Assembly (NCBI GenBank): GCA_049324535.1
Contig: JBMOOG010000016.1
Coordinates: forward strand, 1-6,248
Length of the DNA stretch: 6,248 bases
From: JBMOOG01 sp049324535
GTDB taxonomy: Bacteria > Pseudomonadota > Alphaproteobacteria > Rhodobacterales > Rhodobacteraceae
Direction: 5' to 3'
Part shown: one piece after another, positions 1 through 6,159 of the stretch
Numbering within the stretch: position 1 is the stretch's first letter
Layout of the letters: every line of letters begins with the position of its first letter
Made by a program: the position numbers and the translations under genes
Notes under the pieces: model-generated
What the model was told of the DNA's origin: nothing
Databases searched by the model: none
What the model saw: only the letters and a program-made list of their open reading frames with translations

Positions 1-1
1 G

Positions 2-1891
2 CTCGGGCTGCGGGTCGCCGGGGGCGAGCGGCTGCACGCGCCCGGCCTGGCGCTGGCGCTCATTGCGGGGGGGGTGCTGCTCGCGGCCGGCCGCAGCCAT
101 CTTGTCGCGGCCCCGGTGCTGCCCTGGCGCACCTACGGCGCGGTCGAGGGGCGTGTCGTCGACATCGACCGATCGTTCTCCGACCAGATCCGGATCACTC
201 TCGACCGGGTCGGCATTGCCGGCCTCGCGCCCGAACGGACCCCGCTCCGGGTACGGATTGCCCTGCACGGCGATGCCGTGGGCGAGCCGGCGATGGGCGC
301 GCGCGTCCGCGCGCTCGCCCATCTGGCGCCGCCCGAGGGTCCGGTGGCCCCCGGCGGCTTCGATTTCCAGCGCCTCGCGTGGTTTGCGGGCCTCGGCGGG
401 GTCGGCTACACGCGCAAGCCCGTCGAGACCCTCGCCCCGCCCGAGGGCGGCCCCGCTCTGGCCATCGCGCGCCTGCGCTCGCGGCTCTCGCAAGCGATGC
501 GTGCGGCGATGCCGAGCCAGGCCGGCGCCTTCGCCACCGCGATGATGACCGGCGACCGGTCGGGCGTCACCGCCGAGACGAACGCCGTCCTGCGCGCGTC
601 GAACCTGTCGCATCTCATCTCGATCTCCGGCCTGCACATGAGCCTGCTCACAGGCTTCGTGTTCGCCGTGATCCGCACGGGGCTTGCGCTGATCCCGCCC
701 CTGGCGCTGCGGCTGCCGGTCAAGAAGATCGCGGCCACGGTCGCCCTGGCGACGGCGGCCTTCTACCTGGCGCTCTCGGGCGGCGACGTGGCCACCCGCC
801 GCGCCTTCCTCATGGTCGCGGTGATGCTGGCGGCCGTCCTGTTCGACCGGCGCGCGCTCTCGTTGCGTTCGGTTGCCATCGCGGCGCTGGTCGTTCTGGC
901 GCTTGAACCCGAAAGCCTTGTCGAACCCGGGTTCCAGATGTCCTTCGGGGCGACGGTGGCGCTGGTCTGGGCCTTCGGCCACTGGACGCGCGTCCAGCCG
1001 CGGGTGCCCGCGGCCCTGCGCCCGGTGGCGGTGGCGGTGCTCTCCTCGGCCGTTGCCGGATTCGCGACCGCGCCGATCGCGGCGGCGCATTTCAACCGGA
1101 TCGCCGAATACGGGCTTCTGGCCAATCTGCTGGCGGTGCCGCTGATGGGGCTGGTCGTCATGCCCTCGGGCGTCCTGGCCGCGGTTCTCGCGCCCATCGG
1201 CCTTGCCGCGCCGGCGCTCTGGCTGATGGAGCAGGGCACGGCGCTGGTCCTGCGCATCGCCCGCTTCGTCGCCGACCTCGACGGCGCGGTGGTCGGGGTG
1301 CCGGCGCCGGCGGCCGGCGTGCTGCCCGTGCTGACCGTCGCGGCGCTGACGGTCATGCTGGCGCGCGGCCGGGTCCTGTCCGCGCTCGCCGGGGCGGCGA
1401 TGGTCGCCGCGCTGGCGGCCTGGGCCAGCACGCCGCGGCCGCCGCTCTTGGTCGGGCCCGACGCCGCGCTCGTCGGGTTGATGACCCCGGCGGGGCGCGC
1501 CCTCTCCAAGGAGAAGGGGGCGGGGTTCATCGCGCAGAGCTGGCTTGAGGACGATGGCGACCTTTCCGGCCGTGAAACCGCCGCCTCACGGCCGGGCTTC
1601 GACCGCAGCCAGGGGCGCGCCGTCGCGGACTTCGGCGCGGGGCGCGTGGTCCATCTCTGGGGCAAGGCGGGTCTTGGCGCCGTCCACCGCGACTGTCGCC
1701 CGGACACGATCCTGGTGCTGGCGGCGCGGTGGGAGGGCGCGGCCCCGCGGGGGGGATGCCTGTTCCTCGATCTCGGGGCGCTGGCCGGGACCGGCGCGCT
1801 GGCGATCACGCCGGGCGCCGACGGCGGCCTTGCGGTCGTCACCGCGATTGACCCCCGCGGGCGGCGCCTGTGGAACGCCCCGCGGCGCTAG
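2..1891 (+). CDS. comEC: ComEC/Rec2 family competence protein, 5' end outside window
   Basis: Inner-membrane channel family that moves single-stranded DNA into the cytoplasm during natural transformation. The frame is open to the left edge (LGLRVAGGERL...), so the GTG at 74 is unlikely to be the start; 629 residues are visible, and family members of this short type are roughly 690, so a few tens of residues are probably missing. Seen in order: a membrane segment near the edge; a soluble DUF4131-like region (about nt 130-420, with RTYGAVEGRVVDIDRS); then the Competence domain with GDRSG (nt 551-565) and the hallmark LISISGLHMS (nt 614-643), followed by about ten hydrophobic segments to nt 1430. 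The tail (nt 1440-1891) is soluble and ends ITPGADGGLAVVTA...RLWN. No HxHxDH metallo-beta-lactamase motif is visible, so this is the short form without a nuclease-like domain. It converges on lexA. Transport activity is inferred from the family; actual competence is not shown. Confidence 0.93.
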   Translation, partial: LGLRVAGGERLHAPGLALALIAGGVLLAAGRSHLVAAPVLPWRTYGAVEGRVVDIDRSFSDQIRITLDRVGIAGLAPERTPLRVRIALHGDAVGEPAMGARVRALAHLAPPEGPVAPGGFDFQRLAWFAGLGGVGYTRKPVETLAPPEGGPALAIARLRSRLSQAMRAAMPSQAGAFATAMMTGDRSGVTAETNAVLRASNLSHLISISGLHMSLLTGFVFAVIRTGLALIPPLALRLPVKKIAATVALATAAFYLALSGGDVATRRAFLMVAVMLAAVLFDRRALSLRSVAIAALVVLALEPESLVEPGFQMSFGATVALVWAFGHWTRVQPRVPAALRPVAVAVLSSAVAGFATAPIAAAHFNRIAEYGLLANLLAVPLMGLVVMPSGVLAAVLAPIGLAAPALWLMEQGTALVLRIARFVADLDGAVVGVPAPAAGVLPVLTVAALTVMLARGRVLSALAGAAMVAALAAWASTPRPPLLVGPDAALVGLMTPAGRALSKEKGAGFIAQSWLEDDGDLSGRETAASRPGFDRSQGRAVADFGAGRVVHLWGKAGLGAVHRDCRPDTILVLAARWEGAAPRGGCLFLDLGALAGTGALAITPGADGGLAVVTAIDPRGRRLWNAPRR

Positions 1892-1904
1892 GAGGCGGCG
1901 GCGC
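1892..1904. other. 13-base convergent gap between comEC and lexA
   Basis: The TAG of comEC ends at 1891 and the TGA of lexA (minus strand) occupies 1905-1907. The gap holds no hairpin followed by a T-run on either strand, so no intrinsic terminator separates the two convergent genes. Transcripts from either side probably run into the opposite gene unless Rho stops them. Confidence 0.7.
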
Positions 1905-2600
1905 TCAGTAGCTGCGGATCAGGCCGACGAGCCGGCCCTGGATACGGACCCGCTCTTCGGGCAGAAGCCGCGTCTCGTAGGCGGGGTTGGCGGCCTCGAG
2001 CGCGATCATGCCGCCGCGGCGCCGGTAGCGCTTGAGCGTCGCCTCCTGGTCGTCGACAAGCGCGACCACGATGTCGCCGCTTTCGGCCGTGTCCTGCTCG
2101 CGGATCACGACGATGTCGCCGTCGTCGATCCCGGCCTCGATCATCGAATCGCCCCGAACCTCGAGCGCGTAATGGTTGGCCCGCGCCGTCAGCATCGTGG
2201 ACGGCACGGCGACATGGTGCGACACCTCCGAGATCGCCTCGATCGGCACACCCGCCGCGATGCGGCCCATCACCGGAATTGGCACCGCGCCCGCGGCCTC
2301 GACCGGCATCGCCCCGCGCGGCGGGGTCGCGGGCGGGCGGCGGTCGCCCTCGATAACCCGCGGGGAAAAGCCGGGCCGCTCCATCGCGTCGGGCAGTTTC
2401 AGGACCTCGATCGCGCGCGCCCGGTGGGCAAGGCGGCGGATGAAGCCGCGCTCTTCCAGCGCGGTGATGAGCCGGTGGATGCCCGACTTCGACCGCAGGT
2501 CGAGCGCCTCCTTCATCTCGTCGAACGAGGGCGGCACACCGTCGCGGGCCACGCGCTTCTGGATGAAATCGAGAAGTTCCAACTGCTTGCGGGTCAGCAT
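1905..2600 (-). CDS. lexA: LexA SOS-response repressor / self-cleaving peptidase
   Basis: Transcriptional repressor of DNA-damage genes that cleaves itself when stimulated by RecA filaments; cytoplasmic, acts as a dimer. It has 231 residues, somewhat longer than E. coli LexA (202), which fits alphaproteobacterial LexA with a long linker. The winged-helix domain is residues 1-70 (MLTRKQLELL start, SFDEMKEAL, SKSGIHRLITALEERGF). The proline-rich linker is about 72-105. The cleavage site is Ala116-Gly117 in GRIAAGVPI. The S24 peptidase fold carries Ser152 (RGDSM) and Lys190 (EATLKRY), the catalytic dyad. ATG is at 2600, with AGGG seven bases upstream as a fair ribosome site. lexA follows moeA by 57 bases and has its own promoter overlapped by SOS boxes, so autorepression is expected. 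All key residues are present and it should be functional. Confidence 0.97.
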   Translation of the reverse strand: MLTRKQLELLDFIQKRVARDGVPPSFDEMKEALDLRSKSGIHRLITALEERGFIRRLAHRARAIEVLKLPDAMERPGFSPRVIEGDRRPPATPPRGAMPVEAAGAVPIPVMGRIAAGVPIEAISEVSHHVAVPSTMLTARANHYALEVRGDSMIEAGIDDGDIVVIREQDTAESGDIVVALVDDQEATLKRYRRRGGMIALEAANPAYETRLLPEERVRIQGRLVGLIRSY

Positions 2601-2621
2601 TCCGAGGCCCTGTCCAGACTG

Positions 2622-2647
2622 GTTCGGGAATTGTTCTACGCCCGTTC
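2622..2647 (-). promoter_or_regulatory. Extended LexA operator: three GTTC half-sites 11 bases apart
   Basis: On the plus strand GTTC occurs at 2622-2625, 2633-2636 and 2644-2647, giving two overlapping GTTC-N7-GTTC motifs (GAAC-N7-GAAC when read toward lexA). This direct-repeat format is the SOS box known for Rhodobacter sphaeroides LexA. The right-hand box overlaps the spacer and -10 of the predicted lexA promoter; the left-hand box covers the -10 and the likely start of transcription. The repeats are exact and sit just upstream of lexA itself. Which pair is bound, or whether both are, is not shown by sequence. Confidence 0.88.
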
Positions 2648-2661
2648 CCGGTTCGTGTCAA
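2633..2661 (-). promoter_or_regulatory. lexA sigma-70-type promoter
   Basis: Read on the minus strand, a perfect TTGACA (-35, bases 2661-2656) is followed by a 17-base spacer and TAGAAC (-10, bases 2638-2633, 4 of 6 match TATAAT). Transcription should start near 2626, giving a leader of about 26 bases before the lexA ATG at 2600. The TGA inside TTGACA is the moeA stop codon (2660-2658). The tight overlap with the GTTC half-sites supports a repressible promoter. Confidence 0.82.
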
Positions 2662-3845
2662 CCGAAGGGCAGGTAGTCCACCCGATCGCCCGCCCGGCGC
2701 TCCGGGTCGCCCGGCGGCCGCACCAGAAGCGCGTCGGCCTCGCTGAGCAGGCTGAGGAGCGAACTGTCCTGACGCTCAAAGGCCCGGATCCGCAGCCGGC
2801 CGCCGCTGCGGTCGAGCCGGGCGCGCATGTAGTGCTGGCGGGGACCGTTCGCGGGCAGGTCCTCGGCGAGCTCCGCGGTCAGGGGCGCGTCCTCCGCGGG
2901 GGGCAGGCCGAGCATGGCCGAGATCATAGGGCGCATGAAGATATGGCCGCAAATGATTGCGGATACGGGATTTCCAGGAAGGCCAAGAAGCGCGCTTGAC
3001 CCGATCCGGCCGGCCATCAGCGGCTTGCCCGGCCGGATCGCCACCTTCCAGAAGTCGAGCGCGAGCCCGACCTCGGCGCCCGCGGCGGCCACGAGGTCGT
3101 GGTCGCCGACCGAGGCCCCGCCGATGGTGACGATCAGGTCGGCGTCGGCGGCCAGCGACAGGGCCTGGTGCAGGCTGTCGCGGGTGTCGCGCGCGATCGG
3201 CAGAAGACGGGCCTCGGCGCCGGCGGCTTCGGCCATCGCGGCCAGGGCGAAGCCGTTCGAGGCGATGATCTGGTCGGGCGCGGGTTCCTCGCCGGGCATG
3301 ACCAGCTCGTCGCCGGTGGCCACAAGGGCGAGGACGGGGCGGCGCGCCACGGTGACGCGCGGCACGTTCATCGCCGCGATCAGCGCCAGATCCGCGGCCG
3401 ACAGCCGGCGCGGGGCGGCGATCCGATCGCCCGCGCGAAAGTCCTGTCCCGCCGGGCGCACGTTGCTGTCGGTGCCGATCCGGGGGCCAAGCGTGATGGT
3501 GTCGCCCTCGCGCGCCACGTCCTCCTGAAGCACGACGTGGCTCGCGCCCTCGGGCACCGGCGCCCCGGTGAAGATGCGGACCGCGGTTCCGGCCTCCACG
3601 CGACCCGCCCAGGCGTGGCCGGCGCTGGATTCGCCGATGACACGCAGCCGCGCGCCCGACCGGAAGTCGCCGGCGCCCAGCGCGTAGCCGTCCATCGCCG
3701 AGGCGGGGAAGGGGGGCTGGTCGCGGCGGGCGGTGATGTCGGCGGCCAGAACCCGCCCGGCCGCGTGGCGAAGGTCGATCGTTTCCGTTCCGACCGGTGC
3801 GACCAGCGCCCGGAGCCGGGCCAGTGCTTCCGAGACCGGGATCAC
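2658..3845 (-). CDS. moeA: Molybdopterin molybdenumtransferase MoeA
   Basis: Inserts molybdate into adenylated molybdopterin to make the molybdenum cofactor, the last common step of Moco synthesis; cytoplasmic, acts as a dimer and usually with MogA/MoaB-type adenylyltransferase (none in this window). It has 395 residues against 411 in E. coli. Visible signatures: PPFPASAMDGYA with Asp52 matching the catalytic Asp59 of E. coli MoeA; RIFTGAPVPEGA (90-101); TGDELV (177-182) and SNGF (196-199); the MoCF-binding loop TIGGASVGDHD (240-250); RPGKPL (271-276) and GLPGNPVSA (288-296). A domain IV tail follows to LPFG. The start is GTG at 3845, supported by GAGG seven bases upstream and by a GTGA overlap with the moaC stop, which implies coupled translation. 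Its stop codon lies within the -35 box of lexA. It appears intact. The name glp is sometimes used for this gene. Confidence 0.96.
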   Translation of the reverse strand: MIPVSEALARLRALVAPVGTETIDLRHAAGRVLAADITARRDQPPFPASAMDGYALGAGDFRSGARLRVIGESSAGHAWAGRVEAGTAVRIFTGAPVPEGASHVVLQEDVAREGDTITLGPRIGTDSNVRPAGQDFRAGDRIAAPRRLSAADLALIAAMNVPRVTVARRPVLALVATGDELVMPGEEPAPDQIIASNGFALAAMAEAAGAEARLLPIARDTRDSLHQALSLAADADLIVTIGGASVGDHDLVAAAGAEVGLALDFWKVAIRPGKPLMAGRIGSSALLGLPGNPVSAIICGHIFMRPMISAMLGLPPAEDAPLTAELAEDLPANGPRQHYMRARLDRSGGRLRIRAFERQDSSLLSLLSEADALLVRPPGDPERRAGDRVDYLPFG

Positions 3846-4318
3846 GGGTTGGCCTCGTAGCGGCCGGACTTGCCGCCATCCTTGAGGATCACCTGCACAC
3901 CCTCGATCCGCATGGATTTCTCGGCGGCCTTCAGCATGTCGTAGACCGTGAGCGCCGCGACCGAGGCGGCGGTGAGCGCCTCCATCTCGACCCCGGTGCG
4001 CCCGCTGGTGCGCACCTCGGCCTCGATCCGCACGCCGGGCAGGGCCGGGTCGGGGGTCAGCTCCAGCCGGACCCCGGTGATCGGAAGCGGATGGCAGAGC
4101 GGGATGAGCTCGGCGGTGCGCTTGGCGCCCATGATGCCGGCCAGCCGGGCAACGCCCAGCACGTCGCCCTTGGCCGCCGTCCCCGCGACGACCAGCGCCA
4201 GGGTCTCGGGCCGCATCACCACCCGGGCGACGGCCACGGCGACGCGGTCGGTTTCGGCCTTGTCGGTCACGTCGACCATCCGCGCCTTGCCGGATTCATC
4301 GAAATGCGTGAGCGTCAT
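3842..4318 (-). CDS. moaC: Cyclic pyranopterin monophosphate synthase MoaC
   Basis: Converts the 3',8-cyclo-GTP intermediate made by MoaA into cyclic pyranopterin monophosphate (precursor Z), the first stage of molybdenum-cofactor synthesis; a cytoplasmic hexamer in characterised members. It has 158 residues, close to E. coli MoaC (161). Near-complete family signature: LTHFDESGKARMVDV at the N-terminus, MRPETL, Lys50-Gly-Asp (KGDV), AGIMGAKRT, LIPLCHPL with His76, TGVEMEALTAASVAALTVYDM (Glu111, Glu113, Asp127) and Lys130, then GGKSG near the C-terminus. ATG at 4318 overlaps the trpC stop as ATGA and has GGAGG seven bases upstream (plus-strand CCTCC 4326-4330). It ends in a GTGA overlap with moeA, so trpC, moaC and moeA are very likely one transcript. 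MoaA, its partner enzyme, is not in the window. Confidence 0.97.
   Translation of the reverse strand: MTLTHFDESGKARMVDVTDKAETDRVAVAVARVVMRPETLALVVAGTAAKGDVLGVARLAGIMGAKRTAELIPLCHPLPITGVRLELTPDPALPGVRIEAEVRTSGRTGVEMEALTAASVAALTVYDMLKAAEKSMRIEGVQVILKDGGKSGRYEANP
3853..3856 (-). promoter_or_regulatory. Ribosome binding site of moeA inside the end of moaC
   Basis: On the minus strand GAGG lies seven bases before the GTG at 3845, within the last codons of moaC. It decides the GTG start, since the GTG shares bases with the moaC TGA (GTGA overlap) and the N-terminus MIPVSEALARLRAL matches the expected MoeA beginning. Confidence 0.65.
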
Positions 4319-5124
4319 CGCGCAGCCTCCACAGCTACAGGGTTGGCAAGCAGGGTGCGGGTCGCCGCGGCCACGTCGGGCTGGCGCATCAGGCTTTCCC
4401 CGATCAGGAAGGACCGCGCACCGACCCGGGCCATCGCGGCGAGGTCGGCCGGAGTGAAGAGACCGCTTTCCGAGATGAGCCTCCGGTCCGGCGGCACAAG
4501 CGGGGCCAGTTCGCGCGTCACATCAAGAGACACCTCGAACGTCCTGAGATTGCGGTTGTTCACGCCGATCAGCGGCGAGGAAAGCCGCAAGGCGCGTTCC
4601 ATCTCGGCGGCGTCGTGCACCTCAAGCAGCGCGTCCATGCCCCAGGCCTGCGCCGCGGCCTCGAGTTCCGCGGCCAGGCTGTCGGGCACCGCGGCGAGGA
4701 TGATGAGGATGCAGTCCGCCCCCCAGGCCCGCGCCTCGGCGACCTGGTAGGGATCGTAGAGGAAGTCCTTGCGCAGCGCCGGCAGCGCGACCGCGGCGCG
4801 GGCCGCGGTCAGATACTCCGGCGCGCCCTGGAAGGACGGGGCGTCGGTCAGCACCGACAGGCAGGTCGCGCCCCCGGCCTCGTAGGCGCGGGCGAGCGCC
4901 GGGGGGTCGAAATCGGCGCGGATCAGACCCTTCGAGGGCGAGGCCTTCTTGATCTCGGCGACAAGGCCGTAGCCCCGGCGCTCGGCGCGGGCGAGGGCGG
5001 CGGCAAAGCCGCGCACCGGCCCGGCGGCCCGCGCCGCTTCCTCGACGGCCGCGAGCGGCCGCGCACGCTTCGCCGCGGCGATTTCCTCGAGCTTGTAGCG
5101 GCGGATCCGGTCAAGAATGTCCAT
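4315..5124 (-). CDS. trpC: Indole-3-glycerol phosphate synthase TrpC
   Basis: Closes the indole ring in tryptophan synthesis: carboxyphenylaminodeoxyribulose 5-phosphate to indole-3-glycerol phosphate plus CO2; a cytoplasmic TIM-barrel enzyme. It has 269 residues, normal for a single-function IGPS with no fused TrpF. Active-site residues all appear: Glu57 and Lys59 in AEIKKASPSKG, Lys119 in ALRKDF, Glu168 in LLEVHD, Asn189 and Arg191 in IGVNNRNL, Glu219-Ser220 in ISESG, and the phosphate site FLIGESLM near 239-246. The ATG at 5124 gives the expected MDILDRIRRYKLEEI start; the frame is open further upstream, but that part is low-complexity Pro/Gly/Ala without family similarity. The ribosome site is weak (GGGG close to ATG). 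trpC heads the visible trpC-moaC-moeA unit. The expected upstream trpD is absent, and an integrase remnant on the other strand lies there instead. Confidence 0.96.
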   Translation of the reverse strand: MDILDRIRRYKLEEIAAAKRARPLAAVEEAARAAGPVRGFAAALARAERRGYGLVAEIKKASPSKGLIRADFDPPALARAYEAGGATCLSVLTDAPSFQGAPEYLTAARAAVALPALRKDFLYDPYQVAEARAWGADCILIILAAVPDSLAAELEAAAQAWGMDALLEVHDAAEMERALRLSSPLIGVNNRNLRTFEVSLDVTRELAPLVPPDRRLISESGLFTPADLAAMARVGARSFLIGESLMRQPDVAAATRTLLANPVAVEAAR

Positions 5125-5207
5125 GCCCCGGTCATAGCCGCCCCGGCCGGACTTTGGAAGACCGGACCGCGGGCAGGGGAGGCGCCCAAAAGGGGTGGCC
5201 GGAACGC

Positions 5208-5225
5208 CGGGGGCGACCGCCCCCG
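5208..5225. repeat. GC-only inverted repeat, 7-bp stem and 4-base loop
   Basis: CGGGGGC (5208-5214) and GCCCCCG (5219-5225) flank GACC. It is a very stable small hairpin on either strand, closely followed by an imperfect one at 5238-5254 (GGGG/CCCC stem around CAT with one mismatch below). It lies 84 to 101 bases upstream of the trpC start. No T-run follows. Confidence 0.5.
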
Positions 5226-5254
5226 CAGCGCCCGCCGGCGGGGGCATCCCCGGC

Positions 5255-5274
5255 GGTGAAAAGCGCCTTTCACC
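5255..5274. repeat. Near-perfect 20-base palindrome
   Basis: GGTGAAA (5255-5261) and TTTCACC (5268-5274) are exact reverse complements around AGCGCC, so 18 of 20 bases fit a palindrome. It lies 131 to 150 bases upstream of the trpC start codon. It could be an operator or part of a structured trpC leader; nothing in the sequence identifies a binding protein. Confidence 0.5.
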
Positions 5275-5316
5275 TGCGCCGGGGGCGCGGGCGGGATCGG
5301 ATCGGGAAGGATGCGT

Positions 5317-5345
5317 GTCATGGCGGAGTGGGTGTCCGCCATGAC
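5317..5345. repeat. Perfect 11-bp inverted repeat with 7-base loop
   Basis: GTCATGGCGGA (5317-5327) and TCCGCCATGAC (5335-5345) are exact reverse complements around GTGGGTG. It is the longest perfect stem in the non-coding part of the window. No T-run follows on either strand, so it is not a canonical intrinsic terminator. It sits between trpC and the integrase remnant and could be a Rho-linked or unusual terminator, an operator, or a binding site belonging to the mobile element. Confidence 0.6.
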
Positions 5346-5366
5346 CTGTTCCTGACAAGTCCATGT

Positions 5367-6119
5367 ATGTCTGGAAAGCACTGTGATTTCGGTAGGTTGC
5401 CTTCTTCCGTTGTCCGAATTGTTCCGCGAGGATCCGCTGGCGTCCGGCTTAGCCTGGGGAAAGAAATAGGGGAAGCTAAAGGACAGCAGCCCGGTCGTCG
5501 CCGTGCGGCCGCACTGACGGCCGTGAGGGTGGCCGGGCCGCTGGCGCCGGGCAAGCCTCACGATGGCGGCGGGCTCGGCCTCTGTTTGCGGGTCGAGCCG
5601 AACGGTGCGCGCTTCTGGGTCCAGCGTATCAGCGTGGGTGGCAAGCGCCGGGAGATCGGCCTTGGCAGCCCGCCAGTCGTGACGCTTGCGCAGGCTCGGC
5701 AGAAGGCGGTCGAGCACAAGCGGCTGACTCTGTCCGGCGGGGACCCTCTGGCCGAGAAGCGCCGGATCCGAGAGACGCTGACGTTAAGGGCTGCGGTGGA
5801 GCGATTCCTTGCCGGCAAGTCGGCCGGCTTCCGCAATGCCAGGCATCGCGCGCAGTGGGCCAGCACGCTCACGCACTACGCGGTGCCGGTGCTGGGCGAC
5901 ATGAAGGTGCAGGCGATCGGCGTGCGCGACGTGCTGCGGGTGATCGAGCCGATCTGGTCGGACAGGACCGAAACCGCCACCCGACTTCGGGGGCGGATCG
6001 AGGCCGTCCTGTCCTGGGCGACCGTGGCCGGCCACAGGGAGGAGCACAACCCGGCACGCTGGGCCGGCAACCTGAAAGAGCTTCTGCCCGCGCCGGGCTC
6101 TGTTGCACAAATCGCCTGA
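5367..6119 (+). pseudogene. P4-type tyrosine integrase, truncated by an IS element
   Basis: Site-specific recombinase that would integrate or excise a genomic island or prophage. The N-terminal Arm DNA-binding domain (DUF4102-like) covers about nt 5514-5770, with HDGGGLGLCLRVEPNGARFW and GKRREIGLGS, followed by QARQKAVEHKRL and GDPLAEKRR. The SAM-like core-binding domain covers about 5775-6060 (FRNARHRAQWASTLTHYAVP, VLRVIEPIWSDRTETATRLRGRIEAVLSWA). The family continues with a catalytic domain of about 180 residues bearing the Arg-His-Arg-Tyr set; here it is cut after LLPAP at 6095. The last seven codons and the TGA come from the IS end. The start is uncertain: ATG at 5367 lacks a clear ribosome site and adds about 49 residues before family similarity begins at ALTAVRV, and no ATG/GTG lies in frame closer to it. 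Without the catalytic residues it should be inactive. Confidence 0.85.
6096..6113 (+). repeat. Left terminal inverted repeat of the IS5-family element
   Basis: GGCTCTGTTGCACAAATC lies exactly where similarity to the integrase stops and 46 bases before the transposase ATG. The integrase frame reads through it as GSVAQI. Placing the boundary at 6096 is based on the family-like GGCT start; the matching right repeat is outside the window. Confidence 0.8.
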
Positions 6120-6121
6120 GG

Positions 6122-6140
6122 GGATTCATGTCGTGAATCC
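6122..6140 (+). repeat. Subterminal inverted repeat in the IS leader
   Basis: GGATTCA (6122-6128) and TGAATCC (6134-6140) flank TGTCG, between the terminal repeat and the transposase start. In other elements such hairpins limit transposase expression from outside transcripts or bind transposase; that role here is inference. Confidence 0.5.
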
Positions 6141-6159
6141 AGCGTGATAGCTGGAGGCC

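Larger units (their letters stand above)
5125..5366. other. Non-coding region between trpC and the integrase remnant, rich in inverted repeats
   Basis: About 240 bases between the divergent trpC and integrase frames. If the integrase really began near its first conserved residue (about 5514), the gap would be about 390 bases. I see no convincing gene, no tRNA, no trpD remnant and no good sigma-70 promoter for trpC. It contains at least four inverted repeats: 5208-5225, 5238-5254, 5255-5274 and 5317-5345. None is followed by a clear T-run in either direction. It may hold the trpC promoter and leader, or be the junction created when foreign DNA entered. Confidence 0.6.

Noticed and set aside
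763..1842. Long open frame antisense to comEC, and similar long antisense frames opposite moeA, moaC and trpC
   Set aside because: In such GC-rich DNA the opposite strand of a real gene stays open by codon bias. The translations are Arg/Pro/Ala/Ser-rich with no recognisable domains, while the sense proteins are clear family members.
1440..1891. A metallo-beta-lactamase domain at the C-terminus of ComEC
   Set aside because: No HxHxDH or related metal-binding motif is present; the tail matches the shorter soluble end seen in alphaproteobacterial members.
1545..2999. A 484-codon plus-strand frame spanning the comEC end, lexA and the moeA end
   Set aside because: It crosses three well-supported genes, has a composition typical of a shadow frame, and shows no family motif.
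5160..5343. Possible small minus-strand protein starting MADTHSAMTRILPD at 5343, with AGGAACAGG just before the ATG
   Set aside because: The ribosome site is tempting, but the start lies inside the perfect 11-bp hairpin, the product turns into low-complexity Arg/Pro sequence, and the frame runs on into trpC in the wrong phase. No family was recognised.
5317..5345. The 11-bp hairpin as an intrinsic terminator
   Set aside because: Neither strand has a run of T residues after the stem, and the sequence after it on the minus strand is GC-rich.
5348..5362. A GTTC followed seven bases later by GTCC, considered as a second SOS box near the integrase
   Set aside because: The second half-site has a mismatch and there is no good promoter around it. 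With only four fixed bases per half-site, such partial matches are expected by chance.
5352..5380. CTGACA considered as a -35 box for the integrase
   Set aside because: At 16 to 18 bases downstream there is no acceptable -10 element.
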